This document shows positions 24,541 to 31,648 of a DNA stretch of 64,000 nt, in pieces. The position numbers were made by a program, and so were the translations under genes. Source of the stretch: Caulobacteraceae bacterium (GTDB lineage: Bacteria > Pseudomonadota > Alphaproteobacteria > Caulobacterales > Caulobacteraceae); assembly GCA_019247715.1 (NCBI GenBank), contig JAFBAO010000037.1:1-64000 (forward strand), written 5' to 3'. The notes under the pieces were generated by a model. The model did no database searches. It saw nothing but the letters and a program-made list of their open reading frames with translations, and was not told the DNA's origin. Position 1 is the first letter of the stretch. The number at the start of each line of letters is the position of its first letter.

Positions 24541-26094
24541 TCAGAGCCCCAGCCTCCCCTCCAGCGCCCTTGCCGCCGCGGCGGGGGTGGCCTTGTCGCG
24601 GTCGCGATCGACGCTGAGGTTGGCCGCGCGCATGGCTTCCACGGGGATCTTGGCGATCAGCGGTGAGAGGGCGCCGATGAGCCGCGCGTCGTGGGCGCGC
24701 CGGGGTGAGACGAGCAGGACCGAGTCGTAGGGCGGCAGGGCGTGGCGGGGGTCGGCGAGGACCACGAGGTCGTCGGCGGCGATCCGTCCGTCGCTGGAGA
24801 AGGCGGAGATCACGTCGGCCTGGCCGGAGGCGGCGGCGCGGTACATGAACGTGGGCTGGTACTGTACCTCGCGGCGGAAGGCGAGGCCGTAGGCGCGGCG
24901 CACCGCCGTCCACTCCGGGCGCGACAGGAACTCCAGATCGGCGCCGAAGGTGAGCTCGGAGGCGTGGGCGGCGAGGTCGGCGAGGCTGGCGATGTGCAGG
25001 GCCGCCGCCTTGGCTCGCGGCATCGCCAGGGCATAGGCGTTCTCGAACCCGATGGCGCCCACGACGCGCACGCCGTCGCGGCGCGCCAGCGCCTCGGTGA
25101 GTGTGGCCAGCACCGCCTGGCGCCCGGGATTGTCTCGGCGGCCGAGGACGTTGGCCCAGAGGGTGCCGGAGTAGTCCACATAGGCGTCGATCTCGCCGGC
25201 CTTCAGGGCCTGGTAGGCGATGTTGGAGCCGAGGTCTTCCTTCATGTCGACCGCCGCGCCGGTCTTCCTGATCCGGTCGGCGAGCAGCTCGGCCAGGATG
25301 TACTGTTCGGAGAAGTTCTTGGCGCCCACCACGTAGCGGTTGGCGCCGCCGCCGGCGCCGGCGAGCGGCGCGAGGCAGGCGGCGAGGCCGATGGCGAGAC
25401 CAGCGAGGCCCGCCCAGATGCGCCAGCGACGCCGGGCCGAAAGGCCGCTCTCGATCAGACCGAGCAGCTGGTCGGCGGCCATGGCCAGAACCGCCGAGGC
25501 CACGCAGCCGAACAGCACGAACACCCAGTTCTCGGTCTGCAGGCCGGCGAAGATGTAGTTGCCGAGCGAGGTCTGCCCCACGGGCGTCGCCAGCGTCGCG
25601 GCCCCGATGGTCCAGACCGCCGCGGTGCGCACCCCGGCCATGATCACCGGCGCGGCCAGCGGCAGCTCCACCCAGAAGAGCCGCTGGCGGTCGGTCATGC
25701 CGACGCCGCGCGCGGCCTCCACCGCCGCCGGGTCGACGGCCGACAGCCCCGCGACGCCGTTCCGAAGGATCGGCAGCATCGAATAGAGGGTGAGCGCCAG
25801 CAGCGAGGGCAGGAAGCCCAGGGCGGCGAAGCCGTGTCCGAACATCGCCCGGCTGGCCGCCGATAGCGCCAGCAGCAGCGGGTAGAAGAGGGCAAGCAGC
25901 GCCAGGCTGGGGATGGTCTGGACCAGGCTGGCGAGGGCCAGGACCGGCCAGCGGAGCGCCGCGCTGCGGCTCGCGCCCACCGCCAGCGGCAGGCTCACCG
26001 CCAGGCCCAGCAGCAGGGCCGAGGCGCTGACCAGCACATGCTGACCGAGGTAGCCGGGCAGCAGGGCCAGGGCGGCGTCGAATCGGTCCTCCAT
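24541..26094 (-). CDS. Glycine betaine/choline-type ABC transporter permease fused to substrate-binding protein
   Basis: Encodes 517 residues in two parts. Residues 1 to about 215 are an OpuB/OpuC/ProW-type permease with several helices and the EAA-loop signature (AVDPAAVEAARGVGMTDRQRL). After a linking helix (about 220-240), residues from about 245 form an OpuAC-type binding domain (NRYVVGAKNFSEQYILAELL; IAYQALKAGEIDAYVDYSG). The fusion tethers the periplasmic receptor to the permease, so no separate binding protein is needed. Substrate is probably a quaternary ammonium compatible solute. It overlaps the ATPase gene by 1 nt (TGATG). Confidence 0.9.
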   Translation of the reverse strand: MEDRFDAALALLPGYLGQHVLVSASALLLGLAVSLPLAVGASRSAALRWPVLALASLVQTIPSLALLALFYPLLLALSAASRAMFGHGFAALGFLPSLLALTLYSMLPILRNGVAGLSAVDPAAVEAARGVGMTDRQRLFWVELPLAAPVIMAGVRTAAVWTIGAATLATPVGQTSLGNYIFAGLQTENWVFVLFGCVASAVLAMAADQLLGLIESGLSARRRWRIWAGLAGLAIGLAACLAPLAGAGGGANRYVVGAKNFSEQYILAELLADRIRKTGAAVDMKEDLGSNIAYQALKAGEIDAYVDYSGTLWANVLGRRDNPGRQAVLATLTEALARRDGVRVVGAIGFENAYALAMPRAKAAALHIASLADLAAHASELTFGADLEFLSRPEWTAVRRAYGLAFRREVQYQPTFMYRAAASGQADVISAFSSDGRIAADDLVVLADPRHALPPYDSVLLVSPRRAHDARLIGALSPLIAKIPVEAMRAANLSVDRDRDKATPAAAARALEGRLGL

Positions 26095-26864
26095 CAGGGC
26101 CGCTCGGCCATGGCGCGCACCCGCTCGGCCTGGCGCCGCGGCGTCTCCATCAGCGCCTGCACCCGCGCGTCCGGGTGGCCGGCCAGCAGGGCGGCCGGCG
26201 GGGCGTCGGCGAGGATGGCGCCGGCGTCCATCACCACGATCCGGTCGGCCAGCAGCAGCGCCTCCCAGACGTCGTGGGTGACCATCAGGGTGGTGAGGCC
26301 GAGCCGCTCGTGCAGGGCGCGGTAGTCGCGGCCGAGCGCATCGCGGGTGACGGGGTCCAGGGCCCCGAACGGCTCGTCCATCAGCATGATCGCCGGCCCG
26401 GCGGCGAGGGCGCGCGCCACGCCCACCCGCTGGCGCTGGCCGCCGGAAAGCTCGGAGGGGCGCCGGGGTCCGGCGTCTGGCGGCAGGTCGACGAGGGCCA
26501 GGAGCTCGGCGACGCGCTCGCCGGTGCGCCTGGCGTCCCAGCCGGCCAGCCGCGGGCCGATTGCGATGTTCTCGGCCACCGTCATGTGCGGGAAGAGGCC
26601 GACCTCCTGGAAGACGTAGCCGATCCGCCGGCGCAGAGCATAGCCGGGCCCCTCGCCCGCCGGCCGCCCCTCGATCATGACCTCGCCGGCGTCGGGGGCG
26701 ATAAGACCGTTGATCAGCTTGAGCGCGGTGGTCTTGCCCGATCCGGACCCGCCGAGCAGGGCGGTGAAGCTCCCGCGCTCCAGGGCGATGGAGAGGCTCT
26801 CGACGGCGGCCCGCGCCCCGTAGCGCTTGGAGACGTCCCTCAGCTCGATGACGGGCTCGGCCAC
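26094..26864 (-). CDS. Osmolyte ABC transporter ATP-binding protein (OpuCA/ProV-like)
   Basis: Encodes 256 residues from the GTG at 26862-26864 (AEPVIELRDVSKRYG). A TTG at 26897 would add 11 residues. Walker A is GGSGSGKT (38-45), the Q-loop is YVFQEVGLFPHMT, the signature is LSGGQRQRVGVARAL, and Walker B is IMLMDEPFGALD with the following switch His in MVTHDVWEAL. No CBS domains follow, unlike OpuAA/ProV, so ionic-strength sensing by CBS pairs is absent. It pairs with the fused permease-receptor downstream. Confidence 0.92.
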   Translation of the reverse strand: MAEPVIELRDVSKRYGARAAVESLSIALERGSFTALLGGSGSGKTTALKLINGLIAPDAGEVMIEGRPAGEGPGYALRRRIGYVFQEVGLFPHMTVAENIAIGPRLAGWDARRTGERVAELLALVDLPPDAGPRRPSELSGGQRQRVGVARALAAGPAIMLMDEPFGALDPVTRDALGRDYRALHERLGLTTLMVTHDVWEALLLADRIVVMDAGAILADAPPAALLAGHPDARVQALMETPRRQAERVRAMAERP

Positions 26865-26902
26865 GCGGATCAGAGCGCGAGCGCCGCGACCTTGCAAAAC
26901 TT

Positions 26903-27076
26903 CCGCTCATCCCGGCGAAAGCCGGGACCCAGGCAGGATTCCGCACGGGCTCGTTGCTCGTCTCTTGGCCCCCACCGTCGATGTCGGCGCGGGTGTCGAT
27001 CCAACGCGTGTCGTGCGTTCAGATCCGAGATATTCGAAGCTCCTGCCTGGGTCCCGGCTTTCGCCGGGATGAGCGG
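26903..27076. mobile_element. MITE-like element with 36-bp perfect terminal inverted repeats
   Basis: 26903-26938 and 27041-27076 are perfect reverse complements of each other (36 nt). Each arm contains its own hairpin (CCCGGCGAAAGCCGGG and its mirror). The 102-nt interior has no gene. This layout fits a REP pair (BIME) or a small non-autonomous element mobilised in trans. It lies between the ABC transporter and fliE; no flanking target duplication is evident. Confidence 0.75.
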
Positions 27077-27141
27077 GTCTATTTAGGACCAGCTATCATC
27101 AACTGGCTCGAGCCCAAAGCACGCATCGACCTGGCCTCAGC

Positions 27142-27450
27142 TCAGATCGCCATGTTCATGATCTGCTGATACGAGGCGATCACCTGGTCGCGGATCGAGA
27201 TGATGGTCTGCAGGCTGGTCTCGGCCGAGGAGATCGCCGTCACCACGTCCACCAGGCTCGCCTTGCCCTGGACCTGAGCGGCCATCTGGGTCTCGGCGGT
27301 GCGCGACTGGCCCACCGCATCCTTGATCGCCGAGGTCACCATCTGCCCGAAATCGGGGCCGGCCTCCGGCTTGCCGACGCCAGCCGCCGGCGGCGCGGCG
27401 GCCGCCTGCGCGGCGGCGTAGGCCTTGGCGGCGATCACCGGGGCGACCAT
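27142..27450 (-). CDS. fliE: Flagellar hook-basal body complex protein FliE
   Basis: Small MS-ring/rod junction protein, first substrate of the flagellar exporter. It has 102 residues with an Ala/Pro-rich N-terminus and the conserved C-terminal half (ASLVDVVTAISSAETSLQTI, then IRDQVIASYQQIMNMAI). Third gene of flgB-flgC-fliE; the ATG lies 8 nt after the flgC stop. Confidence 0.95.
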   Translation of the reverse strand: MVAPVIAAKAYAAAQAAAAPPAAGVGKPEAGPDFGQMVTSAIKDAVGQSRTAETQMAAQVQGKASLVDVVTAISSAETSLQTIISIRDQVIASYQQIMNMAI

Positions 27451-27458
27451 GGCTCACG

Positions 27459-27881
27459 TCACTTCTTGATGATGTCGAGGGTAGACGAGTCGATCACCCG
27501 CGCCGTCTCGATGACGTTGAGGTTGGCCTCATAGGCCCGCTGGGCCTCGCGCATGTCCAGCGCCTCGATCAGCGGATCGACGTTGGGCAGCTTCACATAG
27601 CCCTTGGCGTCGGCGGCGGGGTGGCCGGGCGCGTACTCGGTGCGAAAGTCGGTCTGGTCGATCGCCACCCGCATCAGGCCGACGCCCTCGCCGGCCCCCT
27701 TGATGTTCTGTGGACGGAAGACCGGCACGTGCCGCCGATAGGGATCGCCGCCGGGGGTGGCGGCGGTGGAATCGGCGTTGGCGAGGTTCTCGGCGATGAC
27801 CCGCATCCGCGTCTGCTGGGCGCGCAGCGCCGAGGAGGCGAGGGCGATGGCGGCGTTGGACGGCTGGATCGGGTCGGCCAT
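27459..27881 (-). CDS. flgC: Flagellar proximal rod protein FlgC
   Basis: Proximal rod subunit exported by the flagellar type III system. The 140 residues carry RMRVIAENLANADSTAATPGGDPYRRHVPVF, the FlgC rod motif, and the C-terminal LDMREAQRAYEANLNVIETA helix. It sits between flgB (12-nt gap) and fliE. Confidence 0.97.
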   Translation of the reverse strand: MADPIQPSNAAIALASSALRAQQTRMRVIAENLANADSTAATPGGDPYRRHVPVFRPQNIKGAGEGVGLMRVAIDQTDFRTEYAPGHPAADAKGYVKLPNVDPLIEALDMREAQRAYEANLNVIETARVIDSSTLDIIKK

Positions 27882-27893
27882 CTAAGGGCTCTC

Positions 27894-28328
27894 CTATTGG
27901 CCGGGCCGCTTGGCGGCCATCTGCAGCATGCTGAGCGAGCGTTCGTAGAAGCTCACCGCCGCCTGATAGGCGGTGCGCGATTCGCTCATCTTCATCATCT
28001 CCTCCTCCAGCACCACGGAGTTGCCGGTGAGGGTGGATTCCGAATCGGGAGACCCTTCGGGCCGCCAGTCCGAGCCCGGTGTCCCGCCGGCGGCGGCCAG
28101 GTGCATGCCCGACGTCACCGAGAGGGTGACCGGGCCGGGGCCGGCGGTCCCCCCCTGCGCGGCGCCGTCGAGGCCCGGCTGGGTGACCTTGAACGGCTTC
28201 AGGTCCCGGGAGATGTAGTTGGGGGTGTCGGAGTTGGCGACGTTCTCGGCGATGAGCCGCTGGCGGTCGGAGAGGTATCCGAGCCGGCTTTTCAGCATCG
28301 CAAAGAGAGGCATGTCGTCCAGCGTCAT
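27894..28328 (-). CDS. flgB: Flagellar proximal rod protein FlgB
   Basis: Rod subunit next to FliE. The 144 residues include YLSDRQRLIAENVANSDTPNYISRDLKPF and the C-terminal ESRTAYQAAVSFYERSLSML helix; the Gly/Pro-rich middle (about 55-95) is the variable loop. First gene of flgB-flgC-fliE. A CtrA-type box lies 26-40 nt upstream. Confidence 0.97.
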   Translation of the reverse strand: MTLDDMPLFAMLKSRLGYLSDRQRLIAENVANSDTPNYISRDLKPFKVTQPGLDGAAQGGTAGPGPVTLSVTSGMHLAAAGGTPGSDWRPEGSPDSESTLTGNSVVLEEEMMKMSESRTAYQAAVSFYERSLSMLQMAAKRPGQ

Positions 28329-28346
28329 GGCCGCAAAAGGTGAACG

Positions 28347-28367
28347 AACAGGGTTAATCGCTCCTTA
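28347..28367. repeat. 21-bp direct repeat, copy 1 (CtrA box of flgB)
   Basis: Identical over 21 nt to 30473-30493, in the same orientation on the chromosome. It includes TTAA-N7-TTA and so overlaps the flgB CtrA box. The two copies bracket the DUF1330-hydrolase-HD cassette. Confidence 0.85.
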
Positions 28368-28368
28368 C
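28354..28368 (-). promoter_or_regulatory. CtrA box upstream of flgB
   Basis: The minus strand reads GTAA-N7-TTAACC, one mismatch from the TTAA-N7-TTAA CtrA consensus, centred about 33 nt before the flgB ATG. CtrA-activated early flagellar promoters have this form in Caulobacter. Confidence 0.7.
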
Positions 28369-28395
28369 CGACGGCCCTCCTGGCGGGCCCCGGCG

Positions 28396-28770
28396 CTAGG
28401 GGCTGAGCGGGCCGGCGCTGGTCACCAGCATGATCGTCCGCTCGAGGGCCTCGGGGCGATGGGAGGCCGCGCTTCCCTGCCAATCGGGATGGGTGACGGT
28501 GGCGGCGAAGGCCTCGAACGTCGGATGGCGGGCGATGATCACATGGTCCCAGGTCTCGGCGCCGTCGCAGACGTCGGCGAAGGCGGGGCCCGAGTGGATG
28601 ACCTCGGCGGCCGAAGGAACCTGACGCGACGCGTCGAGGTAGCGCTGGTAGGCCGCGCGGCCCTCGGGGCCCGGCTTGAACTTCAGCAGGTTGACGATCA
28701 GCACCGGGCCGGCCGGCGCGCTCTTGCGCAGGCGCTCGATCTCGACCGGGTCGGGAGTGAGCCGGGGCAT
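28396..28770 (-). CDS. DUF1330 family protein
   Basis: Encodes 124 residues of the small dimeric ferredoxin-like DUF1330 fold (GPVLIVNLLKFKPGPEGRAAYQRYLD; WDHVIIARHPTFEAFAATVTHPDWQ). Homologues are uncharacterised; some relate structurally to EthD/monooxygenase-like barrels. The ATG overlaps the hydrolase stop by 1 nt (TGATG), so the two are co-translated. Part of the cassette between flgB and fliO. Confidence 0.82.
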   Translation of the reverse strand: MPRLTPDPVEIERLRKSAPAGPVLIVNLLKFKPGPEGRAAYQRYLDASRQVPSAAEVIHSGPAFADVCDGAETWDHVIIARHPTFEAFAATVTHPDWQGSAASHRPEALERTIMLVTSAGPLSP

Positions 28771-29675
28771 CAGCCGGCCTGGTGCTTGGCGAGGAAGGAC
28801 AGCACGCGGCTGGCGATCCATTCGGGCTGCTCCTCGCTCGCCCAATGCCCGCACTCTGGAATGACGTCGCCCTCCACGTCGTCGGCGATGCGGCGCAGGG
28901 ATTCGGCGGGGCGCAGGTTCGCGCCGTGGTCGCCGCCAAGCGCCAGCACCGGCAGGCTCAGCCGGCCCTTCTCCACCGCGGCGCGGATGTCGGCGCTGTC
29001 CTGCCAGAGGGCGCGCGAGTAGCCGAGCGTGGCGCGCAGGGCGCCGGGTGCGGAGAGGCACCGCACGCACTCGTCGATCGTCTCGGCGTCGATGGCGCCC
29101 ACGTTGTAGGCGAGCCGGGTGAGGAACCAGGTGAAGTAGGGTCGCTCGCGGCCCTGGATCAGGAACTCGGCGATGTCGGGCATCAGGTGGAAGGTGAAGT
29201 GGTTGATGCCGCTCTTCTGGAAGAACACGTCTTCGCCGGCGCCCGTCTTCGGGGGGACCGGGCGGATGGCGTCCTCGAGGCCGAAGCCGGGAACCGAGTT
29301 CTCGATGTAGGTGAGGCTCTTCGCCCGCTTCCAGTGCAGGGCGAGGCCCAGGGCGGTCGGCGCGCCCCAGTCGCGACCCGCGACGTGGACGTCGCCGAGG
29401 CCCAGCCGGTCCAGCAGCTCGACGATGTCGCGCGACATGGTCCGCTTGTCGAAACCGCCGGACGGCTTGCTGCTGTCGCCGGAGCCCCGCAGATCGGGCG
29501 CGATGATCCGAAAGCGCGGCGCGAGCAGCGGGATCATCCGGCGCCACTCGAACCAGCTCTTCGGAAATCCGTGCACCAGCACGAGCGTCTCGGCCGCCGG
29601 GTCGCCGGCCGTGACGTAATGCATGTCCACCTCGCTCAGCACCATGCGATGGTGTGTCCAGCCGGCGTTCGTCAT
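28770..29675 (-). CDS. Alpha/beta hydrolase, epoxide hydrolase/haloacetate dehalogenase-like
   Basis: Encodes 301 residues. Features of the epoxide hydrolase/dehalogenase branch: oxyanion motif HGFP (35-38), DLRGSGDS, the nucleophile elbow AGRDWGAP with Asp102, and the catalytic His277 in ECGHW. An Asp nucleophile, rather than Ser, points to epoxides or organohalides, or to related soluble hydrolases. No signal peptide, so it is cytoplasmic. Coupled to the DUF1330 gene, diverging from the HD gene across a 219-nt gap. Confidence 0.85.
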   Translation of the reverse strand: MTNAGWTHHRMVLSEVDMHYVTAGDPAAETLVLVHGFPKSWFEWRRMIPLLAPRFRIIAPDLRGSGDSSKPSGGFDKRTMSRDIVELLDRLGLGDVHVAGRDWGAPTALGLALHWKRAKSLTYIENSVPGFGLEDAIRPVPPKTGAGEDVFFQKSGINHFTFHLMPDIAEFLIQGRERPYFTWFLTRLAYNVGAIDAETIDECVRCLSAPGALRATLGYSRALWQDSADIRAAVEKGRLSLPVLALGGDHGANLRPAESLRRIADDVEGDVIPECGHWASEEQPEWIASRVLSFLAKHQAG

Positions 29676-29894
29676 CCGCCCTCGCGTTCCTCGTCCGCGC
29701 GCGCTTCTTCATTCGGTGAGCGCGAGGGCGCGAGGTTGGCCCATCCGCCCGCCGCCGGCAATCGGCGCCCCCGCGCGATTTCTTGGGCCGGCTTCCTGGT
29801 GGTGGTATCGTTCGCATCGCCTCGCGCGGGGGGCTGGCGCTGAGCGTCGAGGCGGCCTTCTGATCTCGTCGGCGCCTGCGCCAAGGATGCTTCG

Positions 29895-30431
29895 ATGGCC
29901 GGCCTGGTCAGTCTTGAGGACATCCAGAGCCTCTACGCGGCGCGCGGGGCGCGCCGCTATGGCGAGGACATCACCCAGATCGAGCACGCGCTGCAGTGCG
30001 CGGCCCTGGCCGAGGCCGAGGGGGCGGCCCCCAGCATGGTGGTCGCCGCCTTGCTGCACGACATCGGGCGTCTGCTCGAGGACTCCGCGGACGTCGAGAC
30101 CGACGCCGCCCACGACCGCGTCGGCGCAGCCGCCCTCGGCGCGCTGTTCGGCGCGGCGGTGTGCGAGCCGATCGCTCTGCACGTGGCGGCCAAGCGATAT
30201 CTCTGCGCCAAGAACCCGCTCTATCTGGCGGCCCTCAGCCCGACGTCCCAGGCGAGCTTGCGCCTCCAGGGCGGTCCCTTCGACGCGCAGGGGGCCGCCG
30301 CGTTCGAGACTGCGCCCTACTGGCGCGAGGCGCTGGCGCTTCGCCGCTTCGACGACCTCGGCAAGCAGGACGAACCCGTCCGCCGCTCGTTCGACGACTT
30401 CGTTTCCCTGATGCGCAGCCTGCTGACGTGA
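29895..30431 (+). CDS. HD-domain protein related to PhnZ-type phosphonate oxygenases
   Basis: Encodes 178 residues preceded by an AAGGA ribosome site. The HD metal ligands are visible: His31 (RYGEDITQIEHALQ), His55-Asp56 (AALLHDIGRL), His73 (AAHDRVGA), His96 with LHVAAKRYLCA, and a late Asp in RRFDDLGK. This pattern matches HDIG proteins of phosphonate operons (PhnZ, a mixed-valence di-iron oxygenase) rather than nucleotide phosphohydrolases. No phosphonate gene is nearby, so the substrate is open; TmpB or myo-inositol oxygenase-like chemistry is possible. Confidence 0.75.
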   Translation: MAGLVSLEDIQSLYAARGARRYGEDITQIEHALQCAALAEAEGAAPSMVVAALLHDIGRLLEDSADVETDAAHDRVGAAALGALFGAAVCEPIALHVAAKRYLCAKNPLYLAALSPTSQASLRLQGGPFDAQGAAAFETAPYWREALALRRFDDLGKQDEPVRRSFDDFVSLMRSLLT

Positions 30432-30472
30432 TGCGCGGCCGGCGCCGCCGCGGCCGCCGCCATCCCTTAACA

Positions 30473-30493
30473 AACAGGGTTAATCGCTCCTTA
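30473..30493. repeat. 21-bp direct repeat, copy 2 (CtrA box of fliO)
   Basis: Exact copy of 28347-28367, same orientation. It extends imperfectly upstream (TTAACA versus TGAACG). Contains the first TTAA and most of the second of the fliO CtrA box. Confidence 0.85.
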
Positions 30494-30494
30494 A
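30480..30494 (+). promoter_or_regulatory. CtrA box upstream of fliO
   Basis: A perfect TTAA-N7-TTAA at 30480-30483 and 30491-30494, with an additional TTAAC at 30467-30471. It lies about 60 nt before the fliO ATG, consistent with a CtrA-regulated fliOP promoter. Confidence 0.75.
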
Positions 30495-30554
30495 GGGATG
30501 CGGGCCATGCCTGGCCTCGCCTCTACCGCCAACGCCTCGCCGAAAAGCGCTGTC

Positions 30555-30830
30555 ATGGATATCGCGGACTTCCTCCGCGCCCTCTTCGCCCTCGTCGTCA
30601 CCCTGGGCCTCGTGGGTCTGGCCGCCGTGGCTGCGCGCCGGTTCGGACCGGAGTGGCTGACCCGGCTGCAGCGCCCGAAGGCGGAGCGGCGCCTGGCGGT
30701 GGTCGAGAGTCTCACGCTCGACCCGGCCCGGCGGCTGGTGCTGGTGAGCCTGGACGGGCGCGAGCGGCTGCTGCTGCTCGGGGAAGGGCGGGAGCTGGCG
30801 GGGCAGGCCGATCCGGGAGTCAGGGCGTGA
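30555..30830 (+). CDS. fliO: Flagellar biosynthetic protein FliO
   Basis: Small membrane protein that assists FliP assembly in the export gate. From the ATG at 30555 it has 91 residues: one transmembrane segment (about 6-26, FLRALFALVVTLGLVGLAAVA) and a cytoplasmic domain with the FliO pattern RRLAVVESLTLDPARRLVLVSLDGRERLLLLG. An upstream ATG at 30498 would add 19 residues, including part of the promoter leader, and is less likely. It overlaps fliP by 4 nt (GTGA). Confidence 0.88.
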   Translation: MDIADFLRALFALVVTLGLVGLAAVAARRFGPEWLTRLQRPKAERRLAVVESLTLDPARRLVLVSLDGRERLLLLGEGRELAGQADPGVRA

Positions 30831-31648
30831 ACGCGGCGGAGGGACCGATCGGCCGAGGCGTTCGCCTCGCCTTCTTCCGCAGGCCGACGGGCGCAGAGCT
30901 CCGGCGCGCGGCGCTGATCTCGCTGGTCGTCACCCTCTGCAGCCTGGTGCTGCCGGCCGCCGCTCTGGCCCAGTCGGTGAACATCAACGTCGGCACCGGG
31001 GCCGGCCTCACCGACCGGGTGATCCAGCTCATCGGCCTCATCACCGTGCTGTCGCTGGCGCCCTCCATCGTGATCATGACCACCTCCTTCGTCAGGATCA
31101 TCGTGGTGCTGTCGCTGCTGCGCCAGGCGATCGGACTGCAGCAGACGCCGCCCAACTCGGTGCTGATCAGCCTCTCGCTCTTCCTTACCGCGGTGGTGAT
31201 GGGCCCGACGCTGCAGGCCTCCTACGATCAGGGGATCAAGCCGCTCCTCGACCACAAGATGGAGCTGCCCGCCGCCTTCGGCGCGGCCGGGACGCCGGTG
31301 AAGACCTTCATGCTGGGGCAGGTGGACCGGGACGACCTGGCGCTCTTCATCCGGCTTTCGCGGATCCCGCGCCCAGCCCACGCCCAGGATACGCCCCTGC
31401 AGGTGGTCACCCCGGCCTTCATGATCTCGGAGCTGAAGCGCGGCTTCGAGATCGGCTTTCTGCTGTTCATCCCCTTCCTGGTGATCGACCTCGTGGTGGC
31501 CAGCGTGCTGATGAGCATGGGCATGATGATGCTTCCGCCCGTGGTGGTGAGCCTGCCGTTCAAGCTGATCTTCTTCGTGCTGGTGGACGGCTGGCGCCTG
31601 GTGGCGGGCTCGCTGGTGGAGAGCTTCCACCGCGCCGCCGGCGCCTGA
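30827..31648 (+). CDS. fliP: Flagellar type III export protein FliP
   Basis: Core export-gate subunit. It has 273 residues from a GTG overlapping the fliO stop. An N-terminal signal sequence (LISLVVTLCSLVLPAAALA) is typical of FliP. The family core follows: TVLSLAPSIVIMTTSFVRIIVVLSLLRQAI, GPTLQASYDQGIKP, and FMISELKRGFEIGFLLFIPFLVIDLVVASVLMSMGMMMLPP. The long N-terminal extension before the signal helix (about 25 residues) is unusual; a later start is possible but none has a better ribosome site. Confidence 0.95.
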   Translation: MNAAEGPIGRGVRLAFFRRPTGAELRRAALISLVVTLCSLVLPAAALAQSVNINVGTGAGLTDRVIQLIGLITVLSLAPSIVIMTTSFVRIIVVLSLLRQAIGLQQTPPNSVLISLSLFLTAVVMGPTLQASYDQGIKPLLDHKMELPAAFGAAGTPVKTFMLGQVDRDDLALFIRLSRIPRPAHAQDTPLQVVTPAFMISELKRGFEIGFLLFIPFLVIDLVVASVLMSMGMMMLPPVVVSLPFKLIFFVLVDGWRLVAGSLVESFHRAAGA

